In this document: in pieces, positions 53,368-63,126 of the stretch | Layout of the letters: every line of letters starts with the position of its first letter | How positions within the stretch are numbered: position 1 is the stretch's first letter | NCBI RefSeq assembly: GCF_014697615.1 | Contig: NZ_JACJSD010000041.1 | Location: forward strand, 1 to 64,000 | Length of the DNA: 64,000 bases | DNA from: Nostoc sp. FACHB-280 | GTDB lineage: Bacteria > Cyanobacteriota > Cyanobacteriia > Cyanobacteriales > Nostocaceae | Direction: 5' to 3' | Translations under genes and position numbers: made by a program | Notes under the pieces: generated by a model | Told to the model about the DNA's origin: nothing | The model's database searches: none | Seen by the model: only the letters and a program-made list of their open reading frames with translations

Positions 53368-53820
53368 TCATCTAACCTCTAAAATTGATTTTTCTAATAA
53401 CCGCATTTCCCGTTTAGGAAAACTTCTTCCCCAGTGCTGTGCAAAATTTTCATAACTTTCAAGATGACGTAAAGCACGCCAAAAAGCTAAAACCATAGAG
53501 ATACAAGAACTCTTGACTTTAAACACTAATTCATTTTGCTGTTGGTTAATTGGTAAATTTACAAGCTTGACAACATCCAACGTTAACTGTTTATCATTTT
53601 GGGCAAAGATAAACTCATATCTAATTGGTTCTGTATTCCACATAACCACTGCTTTATATTGACCATTTAAAAGAGCTATGAGTGCATCCAATAGTTCACA
53701 CGAGGAATTTTCAGGTGTATAAGAAGCAGAAAATAACAATTGCTGTTCCTGACTGAACATTTCCACAGTTATACAAACATGTTCGGGACAACTAAAATCG
53801 ACTTTAAATGCTGGCGGCAT
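53368..53820 (-). CDS. Hypothetical protein, 150 aa
   Basis: A soluble protein with an N-terminal beta region (FKVDFSCPEHVCITVEMFSQ) and a hydrophilic C-terminal helix (ALRHLESYENFAQHWGRSF). No family, signal peptide or motif was recognised. It sits just before the plus-strand recQ gene and ends beside the ATTACCGTAAT inverted repeat. Confidence 0.45.
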   Translation of the reverse strand: MPPAFKVDFSCPEHVCITVEMFSQEQQLLFSASYTPENSSCELLDALIALLNGQYKAVVMWNTEPIRYEFIFAQNDKQLTLDVVKLVNLPINQQQNELVFKVKSSCISMVLAFWRALRHLESYENFAQHWGRSFPKREMRLLEKSILEVR

Positions 53821-53927
53821 AAAATTATGAGGAAATTACTGAAGCTGAGGCTAAATAGCAGCAGTTATATTCATAGTAACCTCATATTCAATGTGGAAAA
53901 CCAAGGGCGCATCTACTATTTCTCAGC

Positions 53928-55370
53928 ATGAATCAACCCACAAAAACCACTTGGCAGGATGTTCATGCAGCGTTCCAAAAAATTTGGGGTTACGATGATT
54001 TTCGTCCACCACAGGGAGAAATAATCAGAACTTTGTTAGCACAGCAAGATGCTCTGATTATTATGCCAACAGGTGGTGGTAAATCTATTTGTTTTCAACT
54101 GCCAGCATTATTACAAACAGGATTAACATTAGTAATTTCTCCCTTGGTAGCGTTGATGGAAAACCAAGTAAAAGAACTACATCAACGCCATCTGAGTGCA
54201 GCACTTTTGCATAGTGAATTAGCTTCATCTCAACGCCGTGCAGCATTGCAAGCATTAGAAAAACAACAACTAAGATTACTTTATTTATCGCCAGAAACTT
54301 TATTAAGTCCACCTGTTTGGGAAAGATTATCTCAGCCACAATTGCAAATCAATGGCTTGATTTTAGATGAAGCACATTGTTTGGTGCAATGGGGAGATAC
54401 ATTTCGACCAGCTTACCGCAGATTAGGGGCGGTGCGTCCGGCATTGCTCAAATCAAAACCACCAGGAACGAAAATTAGTATTGCTGCTTTTACAGCGACG
54501 GCTGATCCATTAGCGCAAAATGTGATTCAAACAGTTTTACAATTAGAGCAACCGGAAATTTTTCGGCAGAATCCTTACCGTGCTAATTTGCATCCTAGTG
54601 TTCGCATCGCATGGACACCACGGGGGAGAAAACAACAGTTACTCCAGTTTATTCAAAAGCGATCGCCACAAGCTGGTTTAATTTATGTTCGCACCCGCCG
54701 CGATAGCGAAGAATTAGCAGCATGGTTAGCCGAGATGGGTTATCCGACAGCCAGTTACCACGCAGGGTTAAGTGCAGTCGAACGCCGCGCCGTCGAAGCC
54801 AGTTGGTTAGGTGGTAAGATACCGTTTGTGGTTTGTACCTGTGCTTTTGGGATGGGGATAAATAAGCCTGATGTCAGATGGGTTGTCCACTATCACGCAC
54901 CACATTTACTCTCAGAATATGTGCAGGAAATCGGCCGTGCTGGAAGAGATGGTAAACCAGCCGAAGCATTGACACTGGTGAGTGAACCTACAGGATGGTT
55001 AGATTCTGGCGATAAGCAAAGACAACAGTTTTTTGCTGATAAAATGCGATCGCAGCTGCAAACAGCACAGCAATTAGTCAAAAAATTACCCAAGCAAGGC
55101 GATATTCATACAGTCACGCGACAATTTCCCGATGCTGCTGTCGCATTAGCATTACTTCACAGTAGCGGACAATTAAAATGGCTTGATCCTTTCCATTACA
55201 AAATTGAATCAAATGTGCAGAAACAGCCAGCCACACAACTGCAAGCTGTTAAACAAATGCAGCTATATTTAACAACAAAACAATGTCGTTGGCAGTTTTT
55301 ATTAAATTCCTTTGGTTTTTCTCAAGATGCCACTAATTGGCGTTGTGGACATTGCGATAATTGTCGTTAA
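53928..55370 (+). CDS. recQ: RecQ-type ATP-dependent DNA helicase
   Basis: A 480-aa SF2 helicase: motif I TGGGKS, DEAH (motif II), TATAD (motif III), and the later motifs GMGINKPDVRWVVHYHAPHL and QEIGRAGRDG. A zinc-finger-type cysteine cluster CRWQFLLNSFGF...CGHCDNC closes the protein, which lacks a winged-helix/HRDC extension and so is a short form. RecQ enzymes unwind replication and recombination intermediates. The following minus-strand cluster begins 11 bases after its stop. Confidence 0.93.
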   Translation: MNQPTKTTWQDVHAAFQKIWGYDDFRPPQGEIIRTLLAQQDALIIMPTGGGKSICFQLPALLQTGLTLVISPLVALMENQVKELHQRHLSAALLHSELASSQRRAALQALEKQQLRLLYLSPETLLSPPVWERLSQPQLQINGLILDEAHCLVQWGDTFRPAYRRLGAVRPALLKSKPPGTKISIAAFTATADPLAQNVIQTVLQLEQPEIFRQNPYRANLHPSVRIAWTPRGRKQQLLQFIQKRSPQAGLIYVRTRRDSEELAAWLAEMGYPTASYHAGLSAVERRAVEASWLGGKIPFVVCTCAFGMGINKPDVRWVVHYHAPHLLSEYVQEIGRAGRDGKPAEALTLVSEPTGWLDSGDKQRQQFFADKMRSQLQTAQQLVKKLPKQGDIHTVTRQFPDAAVALALLHSSGQLKWLDPFHYKIESNVQKQPATQLQAVKQMQLYLTTKQCRWQFLLNSFGFSQDATNWRCGHCDNCR

Positions 55371-55381
55371 CATCAGATTTC

Positions 55382-55708
55382 CTAAGCACTCTTATGCTCA
55401 GAATCTTCTTTTTGTAAGAGAAAATCAAGATAGTCTTGTAATTCTAACAGTCTCGCTCCAGATAGCTTGCGTAATTTAGTTAAAATTATTTCTTCTTCCT
55501 GCAATTGAGCAACAGGAATAATTTGAGAGGCTGATACTTCTATAGTTATATGGGGCAGATCAAATCCTTCCAGACTATACCCATCTTCTTCCCCTTCAGG
55601 CATAGGATAATGTTCTACAATTGTGGCAACATTACCTCGCTTCAGGTTGTATTCCGGTAAGTCCTGCGCTAAGGCAACTTGGGAGAATAGAGGGTACTGT
55701 ATCTTCAT
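55382..55708 (-). CDS. DUF4926-domain protein
   Basis: A 108-aa protein, start MKIQYPLFSQVALAQDLPEY chosen because its ATG overlaps the end of the upstream gene by four bases (CATGA-type coupling). The N-terminal half matches DUF4926 (LKRGNVATIVEHYPMPEGEE), an SH3-like barrel often encoded with a toxin-like DUF6883 partner, as here. The C-terminal helix LRKLSGARLLELQDYLDFLL is of the kind found in small antitoxins (DUF2281-like). Probable antitoxin-type partner. Confidence 0.65.
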   Translation of the reverse strand: MKIQYPLFSQVALAQDLPEYNLKRGNVATIVEHYPMPEGEEDGYSLEGFDLPHITIEVSASQIIPVAQLQEEEIILTKLRKLSGARLLELQDYLDFLLQKEDSEHKSA

Positions 55709-56037
55709 GAATTTGCTCCTGTATCTGGCACTAAGGTAACAAATTTTGTTGTATCTTTGGTCATCATCCAAATAGTTATTATGTTGATTTCAACGCCATT
55801 AATTCCTCGCAGACACGCACGAATTAAATACTTCTGACCATAGCGAGTTGTTTCAATCTCTTCAGCAGGTTGCGTTAAAATTTGAGTGCGGATATCCCTT
55901 TCCAGTTGTTGCCAATTTTCTAATGTGTACCCAGCCTTAGCCAAAAAGTTAGATTTATCGTCTTTTGGTAACGGTACAAGCAGATACTTAGTTAGCTTTT
56001 CTTCTGCAATTATTGCATCTTGTGGTAAAAAAGCCAT
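55705..56037 (-). CDS. DUF6883-domain protein, probable toxin-like partner
   Basis: A 110-aa protein matching DUF6883: PQDAIIAEEKLTKYLLVPLP, then NFLAKAGYTLENWQQLERDI and a strand region GQKYLIRACLRGINGVEINI followed by TIWM and a C-terminal LVPDT. DUF6883/DUF4926 pairs are widespread in cyanobacteria and resemble toxin-antitoxin loci. Catalytic residues are not established. The 4-bp overlap with the next gene shows co-translation. Confidence 0.6.
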   Translation of the reverse strand: MAFLPQDAIIAEEKLTKYLLVPLPKDDKSNFLAKAGYTLENWQQLERDIRTQILTQPAEEIETTRYGQKYLIRACLRGINGVEINIITIWMMTKDTTKFVTLVPDTGANS

Positions 56038-56122
56038 TGGCTCATAGTATATATTTTAAATATGGATAATTCTCGAAATTTTACCCTGAAACTTTAACTG
56101 CCTACTTAGTTAAGCGCACCTC

Positions 56123-56701
56123 TCAAATCCCAGCATTAAGTACTTGCTCTGCGGTTAGCTCTAATTGTGCGAAAGCGTTAGAAACTATCACTGCATTTTC
56201 TACAAATATAGTTTCTTCATAAAGCCCATCAACTAATATGAGTACAGTAATCTTATGAGCTTGCGGGTCAACAATCCAATATTCAGCAATTCCCCTCGCA
56301 GCATACTCAGAACGTTTGTAGCGATAGTCTCGGTCTTCATTCACTTTACCAGGAGACACAACTTCAACAACCAATGCAGGTGGTGGCATATCTAAAGTAA
56401 TTGTGGATCTAGTTGTACCTTGTAAAATTGTTGCTAGTTCTTCTGTCAGCACAACTAAATCAGGCACACGAGTAGTTGCACGAAAACCACTGATCACAAT
56501 TTCAGCTTTATTACTCACACGATTGACTGGAACAAACTTGAGAAAGTTGACTAGTAAAAACAGAGCTATCTGAACATTTTTTGGGCTTTCAGGCGGCATT
56601 TTCACTAGTTCTCCAGCCACTAGTTCATACTGGTGATCAGTGCGATCTTCATATTTTAAATATTCCTCAAGCGTTAGTTTTTTGCTCGTGGTTGAGGTCA
56701 T
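56123..56701 (-). CDS. Uma2-family putative endonuclease
   Basis: A 192-aa intact Uma2 protein: LTLEEYLKYEDRTDHQYELV opening, RVPDLVV with the acidic residue, PALVVEVVSPGKVNEDRDYR with Glu and a Lys further on, and a C-terminal strand region. It lies in a row of minus-strand small genes between recQ and pheS, 85 bases downstream of the DUF6883 protein's far end and 54 bases from the RelE-type toxin. Confidence 0.85.
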   Translation of the reverse strand: MTSTTSKKLTLEEYLKYEDRTDHQYELVAGELVKMPPESPKNVQIALFLLVNFLKFVPVNRVSNKAEIVISGFRATTRVPDLVVLTEELATILQGTTRSTITLDMPPPALVVEVVSPGKVNEDRDYRYKRSEYAARGIAEYWIVDPQAHKITVLILVDGLYEETIFVENAVIVSNAFAQLELTAEQVLNAGI

Positions 56702-56755
56702 ATCGCATAACAGTAATTGGTATATAGGTATTTTAACGAATGCACCTATTTTGGT

Positions 56756-57040
56756 TTAATAGACTTCATCATGAGAGCCAATATCGATGAGCAAAATTTC
56801 TTCTTGATCAGATTCGGGATTCTGCACAAAGTTAAAGACAATACGACAATCGTAATCCACTGAACAAGCCCAAGCTCCTGACAATTTGCCTTTGAGCTTA
56901 TGGGTTTGTAACAGTGGATCAAATGGGTCAGATGCTAGAAGCGTTAAACGCTCTTCTATTCGCTCTTGCAACTCTGGTTGTCGTCGCACCAACCGCTTAA
57001 ATGCTCGTTTAAACGATGATGCTAAAACCAGAGTCATCAT
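56756..57040 (-). CDS. RelE/ParE-family toxin, YafQ-like
   Basis: A 94-aa protein with the RelE fold pattern: FKRAFKRLVRRQPELQERIE, an LLQTHKLKGKLSGAWACSVD core and VDYDCRIVFNFVQ, ending in LIDIGSHDEVY. The arginine in YDCRIVF and the terminal His/Tyr region are as in ribosome-dependent mRNA interferases such as YafQ. Its start overlaps the antitoxin stop by four bases. Confidence 0.85.
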   Translation of the reverse strand: MMTLVLASSFKRAFKRLVRRQPELQERIEERLTLLASDPFDPLLQTHKLKGKLSGAWACSVDYDCRIVFNFVQNPESDQEEILLIDIGSHDEVY

Positions 57041-57252
57041 TTGTTTAACTCATCCATGATTTGATTAACATTGCCACGAAACACTTTACCAGACTGGTAC
57101 TCTGCTTGTGCTTGCGTGATATTCACAGCAATAGCAGAACGTCGTTGTTCTGCTAATCGATGACGGATCAGATCAATGAGTATTTCTTGTTCATCTATTG
57201 ATAATTCTTCGATGCTGTCTAGAACTTGATCTAATCTAGAAGATTGAGTCAT
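57037..57252 (-). CDS. Antitoxin of the RelE/YafQ-like pair
   Basis: A 71-aa protein of antitoxin size: an N-terminal helical region (LDSIEELSIDEQEILIDLIR), HRLAEQRR and a C-terminal helix that would clasp the toxin (AEYQSGKVFRGNVNQIMDEL). It is encoded first, with a 4-bp overlap into the toxin gene, the usual order. It lies 30 bases from the pheS stop codon. Confidence 0.75.
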   Translation of the reverse strand: MTQSSRLDQVLDSIEELSIDEQEILIDLIRHRLAEQRRSAIAVNITQAQAEYQSGKVFRGNVNQIMDELNK

Positions 57253-57282
57253 TATTCTTGCTGCCTTGATTGCAGTAGATGT

Positions 57283-58275
57283 TTAAAACTGCCGCAAAAA
57301 TCTTAAATCACTGGCATACAAACGGCGAATATCATCGATTTGATGTAACACCATTGCAAAGCGTTCTACACCAAAACCAGCAGCAAACCCAGTATAAATT
57401 TCTGGGTCATAGCCTACAGATTTCAGCACATTTGGGTCAACCATACCGCAACCCATCACTTCTAGCCAGCGACCATTCCACTGCAAATCAACTTCAGCCG
57501 AAGGTTCAGTAAAGGGGAAGTAACTGGCACGAAAACGGATGGGCAAGTCACCAAACATCGCTTGTAAAAACATCTTGACTGTGCCTTTGAGGTCTGTAAA
57601 AGTCAGTCCCTCATCAATGGCTAACAGTTCGATCTGATGGAAAACTGCTGAGTGGGTTGCGTCTACATTATCACGCCGATAAACTCGCCCTGGTGCCACC
57701 ACGCGAATTGGTGGTTCTTCTTTTTCCATATAACGGATTTGGACTGAGGAAGTATGAGTCCGCAGTAAATTACCATCTGGCAGGTAAAAAGTATCCTGCA
57801 TATCACGGGCGGGATGGTCGGGTGGTGTATTCAGGGCTTCAAAATTGTAATAGTCGGTTTCCATTTCTGACCCTTGGGCTACGGTGTAACCCATCCCGAC
57901 AAAAATATCCAATGCCCGGTCAATAATGCCGTTGAGGGGATGGATGCGACCTTGGGGGCGGAAAATTCCTGGCATTGTGACATCTAGGGTTTCTGCTTCT
58001 AGCTGCGCCTGAATTTTTGCGGTTTCTAAAGCAGCACGTTGTTTATCTAGACTAGTTTGCAGGGACTCTTTTACTGTATTGGCGATCGCTCCAATTTTAG
58101 GACGTTCCTCTGCACTCATCTGCCCCATGCTGCGTAACAATGCCCCTAATTGCCCTTTTTTCCCCAGATAATTGACTCTGAGTTCTTCCAGGCGTTCTAG
58201 GGTATCAGCAGCAGCGATCGCATTTTCTCCTTCCTGCTGTAATGCTAAAAGTTGAGTCTCTAAATTGCTAGTCAT
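57283..58275 (-). CDS. pheS: Phenylalanyl-tRNA synthetase alpha subunit
   Basis: A 330-aa class II synthetase subunit. An N-terminal coiled coil binds tRNA. The catalytic domain holds motif 2 ([20 protein letters not shown]) and motif 3 ([17 protein letters not shown]). The beta subunit is encoded elsewhere, as usual in cyanobacteria. Length is typical. A short-repeat stretch covers the region before its start. Confidence 0.96.
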   Translation of the reverse strand: MTSNLETQLLALQQEGENAIAAADTLERLEELRVNYLGKKGQLGALLRSMGQMSAEERPKIGAIANTVKESLQTSLDKQRAALETAKIQAQLEAETLDVTMPGIFRPQGRIHPLNGIIDRALDIFVGMGYTVAQGSEMETDYYNFEALNTPPDHPARDMQDTFYLPDGNLLRTHTSSVQIRYMEKEEPPIRVVAPGRVYRRDNVDATHSAVFHQIELLAIDEGLTFTDLKGTVKMFLQAMFGDLPIRFRASYFPFTEPSAEVDLQWNGRWLEVMGCGMVDPNVLKSVGYDPEIYTGFAAGFGVERFAMVLHQIDDIRRLYASDLRFLRQF

Positions 58276-58330
58276 TAGTTAATAGTCATTAGTCATTGGT
58301 CGTTGGTCATTAGTCATTGGTCAATAGTAA
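58276..58330. repeat. Short tandemly repeated TAGTCATT/TTGGTCAT units
   Basis: Heptamer-like units AGTCATT, GGTCATT and GGTCGTT occur in a row (TAGTCATTAGTCATTGGTCG and onward), directly before the pheS start codon. This is the classic short-tandem-repeat type of heterocystous cyanobacterial spacers. A loosely related CATGACTAATGACAA lies at 58342-58356. Confidence 0.75.
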
Positions 58331-58617
58331 GAACTCTTTACTCATGACTAATGACAAAAGACAAATAACCTTATTTTATAAGCGATCGCGCCAGGGAGGA
58401 TTTTTTCTTTGGTATTTGTGATGTCAACCATTGACAATTTAGCTTTAACTGTTGACTATGGTCTCTTGACCCTGCAAATTTTAGATTTTGGATGATTCTT
58501 TCAGTTCATACCCCAGACTCTTTTGGGCAGAACAAATCTAAAATCCCGTAACTGTATCCCCAAAATGGGCGCAGTCAATCTAAAATCTAAAATCCAGAAT
58601 CTAAAATTACATGACCC
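58331..58617. other. Spacer between pheS and surE
   Basis: No gene was found. A GCGATCGCG site lies near 58382, and AATCTAAAATC-type phrases are repeated before surE (58530-58610). Confidence 0.4.
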
Positions 58618-59418
58618 ATGAAATTACTTATTAGTAATGATGATGGTATTTTTGCCTTGGGTGTGCGTACCCTAGCCAACTGCTTGGCAGAAGCTGGCCA
58701 TGATGTAACTGTAGTTTGTCCAGATCGGGAGCGATCGGCCACCGGACATGGATTAACTCTACACCAGCCAATTCGCGCGGAAATTGTTGAATCAATTTTC
58801 CATCCCAGTATCAAAGCTTGGGCTTGTGATGGCACGCCTTCAGATTGTGTCAAATTAGCAATATGGGCTTTATTAGATTCTCCTCCAGATTTGGTACTGT
58901 CTGGTATTAACCAAGGTGCCAATCTCGGAACCGAAATTCTTTATTCTGGAACTGTTTCAGCCGCAATGGAAGGGGTGATCGAAGGGATTCCCAGCATTGC
59001 TTTTAGCCTGACTAGTCATCTCTACAAAGACTTTCAACCAGCTGCTAAGTTTGCCAAAACTTTAGTTGAGCAACTAGCCGCTAAACCCTTACCAGATTTA
59101 ATGTTACTTAATGTTAATGTGCCTGCGGTGAAGTGGGAAGAAATTGCCGGAGTCACTTTTACCAGACAAGGAGTCAGGCGCTATGTTGATGTGTTTGACA
59201 AGCGCATTGACCCCCGTGGTAAAACCTACTACTGGTTAACTGGTGAAGTTCTCGAAGATGTCGAACCCCCAATGGGGTTAAATTTACCGCCAAATATACC
59301 TATTGACGTGCATGTGATTCGTCAAAACTATATCAGTATTACGCCGTTGCAATATAATCTCACCTATCCCACTGCACTAGATAAATTATCCCACTGGGAA
59401 ATTCCTTTAGATAAGTAA
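58618..59418 (+). CDS. surE: 5'/3'-nucleotidase SurE
   Basis: A 266-aa protein starting with the metal site LLISNDDG (adjacent aspartates) and continuing [25 protein letters not shown] and [20 protein letters not shown]. SurE removes phosphate from nucleotides and polyphosphate during stress. The C-terminus [10 protein letters not shown] is typical. It stands alone. Confidence 0.95.
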   Translation: MKLLISNDDGIFALGVRTLANCLAEAGHDVTVVCPDRERSATGHGLTLHQPIRAEIVESIFHPSIKAWACDGTPSDCVKLAIWALLDSPPDLVLSGINQGANLGTEILYSGTVSAAMEGVIEGIPSIAFSLTSHLYKDFQPAAKFAKTLVEQLAAKPLPDLMLLNVNVPAVKWEEIAGVTFTRQGVRRYVDVFDKRIDPRGKTYYWLTGEVLEDVEPPMGLNLPPNIPIDVHVIRQNYISITPLQYNLTYPTALDKLSHWEIPLDK

Positions 59419-59799
59419 ATTTATATACTTTTCATCTAAAGGCAACTACATAATCAAATTTATCTACCAATTTGGCAAAGTTATGATGAGCATTTTAACC
59501 TGCCGCCTACAGCCTTACTTTTTCTGCCCTTGGTCTTTTTTGGATCAGTTAAAGGCATCACAGCAAAATTTAGGTTATAAAGTAGGAGCGTTTTGATATT
59601 ACTGATACATATAATGTGGGAAATATTCAGGTAACTCTTTTGCAGGATTTCTTTGACGTTCACACAATCTACCCCAAACAAGGTATGCTGTTGTACCAAG
59701 AAAAACATTCTCTACCAAATGTGGTAAAACAGCATAGACTTAACCAAACAAGTAACATTCTTGTTCTTGATCGCCCGCTCAGTCCAGCAAGCAACACCC
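59419..59799. other. Intergenic region, no gene seen
   Basis: A short minus-strand frame with a basic end (PKKTKGRKSKAVGG) lies near 59481-59558 but has no ribosome binding site or family. No terminator with a clear T-run was found behind surE. Confidence 0.4.
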
Positions 59800-60684
59800 A
59801 TGTCTAGGATAGAGAACCAATTTACCGTACAATTTTGGGGTGTTCGTGGCAGCATCCCCAGTCCAGGGCCACATACTGTCCGCTATGGTGGTAATACCCC
59901 TTGCGTTGAGATGCAAGTGGGCGACAAACGCTTAATTTTCGATGGTGGTACAGGGCTGCATGTTTTAGGACAATCTTTACTGCGCCAAATGCCCTTAGAA
60001 GCTCATCTGTTATTCACGCATTCCCACTGGGATCACATGCAGGGGTTTCCCTTTTTTGTCCCAGGGTTTGTTAGAGGCAATAATTTTCACATTTATGGTG
60101 CGATCGCTCCTGATGGTTCGACCATTGAGCAACGCCTCAATGACCAGATGCTTCACCCAAATTTCCCAGTGCCATTACAGATTATGCAAGCCAATTTGCA
60201 TTTTCACGATGTCAAACCAGGGCAACCTATTCACATTAATGACATTACCATAGAAACGGCATCACTCAATCATCCCGGTGAAGCAGTTGGCTATCGAGTT
60301 AACTGGCGCGGTGGTGCTGCTGTATATATCACCGATACAGAGCATTTTCCGGACAGATTGGATGAAAATGTGCTGTGGCTATCTCGCAATGCCGATATTC
60401 TCATCTACGATTGTACTTACACCGATGAGGAATATTATTCGCCAAAATCGCCGAAAATTGGCTGGGGACACTCCACTTGGCAAGAAGCGGTGAAAATAGC
60501 CAAAGCCGCCAATGTCAAAACTTTGGTCATCTTCCACCATGATCCAGCTCATAATGATGATTTTTTGGATGCCGTCGGGGAAGAAGCGGCGCAGCAATTT
60601 CCAGGCGCAATTATGGCGCGGGAAAGAATGGTGCTGCAAGTTTCTACATCTGTCCCATTATCAGAATCTTTTCCTGTTAGATAA
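59800..60684 (+). CDS. Metallo-beta-lactamase-fold phosphodiesterase-type hydrolase
   Basis: A 294-aa protein from MSRIENQFTVQFWGVRGSIP. The in-frame TTG at 59761 was rejected because the ATG start matches the family opening VQFWGVRGSIPSPGPHTVRY. Metal ligands: HSHWDHMQG (HxHxDH), LNHPGEAVGY, DTEHFPD and late HHDPAHNDD. The family hydrolyses phosphodiester-type substrates such as cyclic nucleotides or tRNA ends; the true substrate is unknown. Lone gene. Confidence 0.85.
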   Translation: MSRIENQFTVQFWGVRGSIPSPGPHTVRYGGNTPCVEMQVGDKRLIFDGGTGLHVLGQSLLRQMPLEAHLLFTHSHWDHMQGFPFFVPGFVRGNNFHIYGAIAPDGSTIEQRLNDQMLHPNFPVPLQIMQANLHFHDVKPGQPIHINDITIETASLNHPGEAVGYRVNWRGGAAVYITDTEHFPDRLDENVLWLSRNADILIYDCTYTDEEYYSPKSPKIGWGHSTWQEAVKIAKAANVKTLVIFHHDPAHNDDFLDAVGEEAAQQFPGAIMARERMVLQVSTSVPLSESFPVR

Positions 60685-60992
60685 GTTGTCTGGGTAAAAG
60701 TTGCCTGTCAAGCGATTGTAGATTTTAGATTAGATTGGTGATCAAGAGCTATAAGCGCAAGAATGTACCTCCCCAGGACATTATGAAAACCGGAGACAAA
60801 GTTGTGTGTTTATTAAAGTTAAAACTACGCATAGTATAAAAACGAAAAATCAACAACTTGGGTAATTTAGGGGTTGAGATGTTCATCAACCTTACACCTC
60901 TATATCCATACACAGCTTGTCTTCTACTCATTGGTGTTCCATCAGGTTGCTTGCGATTCATGGCTAAATAAACCTCAAATTCCAGAATCTAC
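60685..60992. other. Intergenic region, no gene supported
   Basis: A minus-strand frame at 60749-60961 reads MNRKQPDGTPMSRRQAVYGY at its start but becomes non-protein-like. No ribosome binding site is seen. GGTTGA-GATGTTC-ATCAACC near 60872-60892 forms a short hairpin. Confidence 0.4.
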
Positions 60993-62027
60993 GTGCTAAA
61001 TTTGTCTCAAAATGGATGTTCTGTATGGGTTGCTGCTTCAGCCACAGCTGTTCTCAGGCCAACTAATGTTGCGCTGGGCAAATTTGATGGCGTACATCTT
61101 GGCCATCAAAGGGTAATTCAGCCGATTCTACAGCCAGCAGCGAACAAAGATGGGGAAACCAATCAATCCCCAACACCAGAACTCATATACTCAACAGTTG
61201 TGACTTTTCGTCCCCATCCACAGGAATTTTTTACGGGAACACCACGTACTTGGTTAACACCACTGGATGAAAAAGTTCAACAATTGCGATCGCTAGGAGT
61301 GGAACAACTAGTACTCTTACCCTTCGACAAGGAATTATCAGCTTTGTCACCAGAAGAGTTTGTCGATAAAATTCTCGTCCAACAATTGCAGTGTCAAAGA
61401 GTTAGTGTTGGTCAAGATTTTTGTTTTGGCAAACATCGTCAAGGTAATGCTAAAGATTTGCAATTACTTGCGGCCAAGCATAATATTCCCGTAACTATTG
61501 TTCCATTACAAACCCATACAGATAACTTGTCAGACAGTGGATTTGTTAGCCTACCTCCAATTAGCACTTCCCTAATTCGCCAATGTCTGGAAAGCGGCGA
61601 TCTTAAAAACGCTAATCTATGTCTTGGACGACCTTACACTCTCTTCGGTACTGTGGTTCAAGGTCAACAACTCGGTAGAACCATTGGTTTTCCTACGGCT
61701 AACCTTCAAATACCCAGCGATAAATTTTTACCACGTCATGGCGTTTATGCTGTCAAGGCATATATTTTGAATGAAACCACCGCTAAAACTCCGCAATTGA
61801 TTTTGGGAGTGATGAATATTGGTAATCGCCCCACAGTAAATGGTACAAATTCATCCGTAGAAGTACACTTATTTGATTGGTCTGGGGATTTATACGGCAA
61901 ACAATTGGCCGTAGAACTCCTCGAATTTTTACGCCCAGAACAAAAATTTGCGTCTCTAGAAGCCTTGAAAACCCAAATTCACCAAGACTGTAAGATTGCT
62001 CAAAAAATTTTGTCGGGAGAATGCTAA
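60993..62027 (+). CDS. ribF: Bifunctional riboflavin kinase/FMN adenylyltransferase
   Basis: A 344-aa protein with a GTG start; no in-frame ATG fits. The N-terminal domain is the FAD synthetase (ALGKFDGVHLGHQRVI, VTFRPHPQEFF) and the C-terminal domain is the flavokinase (GRTIGFPTANLQIP, VMNIGNRPTVNG). It turns riboflavin into FMN and FAD. It is 109 bases before the MoxR gene. Confidence 0.93.
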   Translation: MLNLSQNGCSVWVAASATAVLRPTNVALGKFDGVHLGHQRVIQPILQPAANKDGETNQSPTPELIYSTVVTFRPHPQEFFTGTPRTWLTPLDEKVQQLRSLGVEQLVLLPFDKELSALSPEEFVDKILVQQLQCQRVSVGQDFCFGKHRQGNAKDLQLLAAKHNIPVTIVPLQTHTDNLSDSGFVSLPPISTSLIRQCLESGDLKNANLCLGRPYTLFGTVVQGQQLGRTIGFPTANLQIPSDKFLPRHGVYAVKAYILNETTAKTPQLILGVMNIGNRPTVNGTNSSVEVHLFDWSGDLYGKQLAVELLEFLRPEQKFASLEALKTQIHQDCKIAQKILSGEC

Positions 62028-62135
62028 CTTCCGATGATGAAGTGGGAATACTGAAAATCAGGGAGTGGGGAATGAAGCATAGGTTATTCTCCATTCCAGT
62101 TCCTAATCGCCAATTTCTCAATCATTCTGTGGTGC

Positions 62136-63044
62136 ATGAGAGAACAAATTGAAGCTTTAACTCAAAACCTCGCTCTGACCATTGTCGGTAAAACCGAGGC
62201 AATTCGCTTGGTCTTAGTCGCCTTATTAAGTGGTGGTCATGCACTATTAGAAGATGTTCCTGGAGTTGGTAAAACGCTGCTGGCTAAATCTTTGGCGCGT
62301 TCGTTAGATGGCAAATTTCAACGCTTACAATGCACTCCTGATTTACTTCCCACAGATATTACTGGTACGAATATTTGGAATCCTAAAACTGGTGAATTTA
62401 CCTTTCTGCCTGGGCCAGTTTTTGCTAATGTACTTCTAGCTGATGAAATTAACCGCGCTACACCTCGTACTCAATCAGCTTTATTGGAAGTAATGGAAGA
62501 AAATCAAGTCACAATTGATGGTGTTTCTCGGTCAGTTCCCCAACCGTTTTTTGTGATTGCTACCCAAAACCCCATTGAATATCAAGGTACTTTCCCATTA
62601 CCAGAAGCTCAAATGGATAGATTTATGCTGTCTTTAAGTTTGGGTTATCCTTCGGCACAAGAAGAATTACAAATGTTGCAAAATCTTCAACAAAGGTCAA
62701 ATGTGACGGAGTTACAACCTTGCATTAGCTTGGCAGAATTACAACAATTGCGTCAAATCTGTTCTCAAGTCAGAGTGGAAGCTTCTTTACAAGAGTATAT
62801 TTTGGAATTAGTACGGGCAACGCGACATGATGAAGAAATTACTTTGGGTGTTAGTCCACGCGGAACTGTCGCATTACAAAAAGCAACTCAAGCATTAGCA
62901 TTTATTTCTGGGCGTGATTATGCCATCCCCGATGATGTAAAATTCTTAGTGCCTTATGTTCTCTGTCATCGCCTGATTCCCAGGGGAGGACGTAATGCTA
63001 GAACGATTGTAGACAGATTATTGCGATCGCTGCCTATTCCCTAA
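62136..63044 (+). CDS. MoxR-family AAA+ ATPase
   Basis: A 302-aa ATPase: Walker A DVPGVGKT, Walker B ADEINRA, sensor and arginine-finger regions further on (TQNPIEYQGTFPLPEAQMDR, then SPRGTVALQKATQALAF). MoxR proteins act as chaperones for metal insertion or protein assembly, usually with a von Willebrand-type partner (DUF58). No such partner follows; a toxin-antitoxin pair does. Function is therefore open. Confidence 0.9.
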   Translation: MREQIEALTQNLALTIVGKTEAIRLVLVALLSGGHALLEDVPGVGKTLLAKSLARSLDGKFQRLQCTPDLLPTDITGTNIWNPKTGEFTFLPGPVFANVLLADEINRATPRTQSALLEVMEENQVTIDGVSRSVPQPFFVIATQNPIEYQGTFPLPEAQMDRFMLSLSLGYPSAQEELQMLQNLQQRSNVTELQPCISLAELQQLRQICSQVRVEASLQEYILELVRATRHDEEITLGVSPRGTVALQKATQALAFISGRDYAIPDDVKFLVPYVLCHRLIPRGGRNARTIVDRLLRSLPIP

Positions 63045-63126
63045 CTCAAGTTACAATACACTTCGATTCCCTTACCCTGCTTGGATTTGCCCGTGTTAGG
63101 ATCACCAACAAATGAGGTGGATAGCA

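Noticed and set aside
59481-59708. 75-residue minus-strand frame after surE
   Set aside because: No ribosome binding site and no recognisable sequence, with only a short basic end (PKKTKGRKSKAVGG).
60749-60961. 70-residue minus-strand frame before ribF
   Set aside because: The first 20 residues look plausible, but there is no ribosome binding site and the rest looks non-coding.
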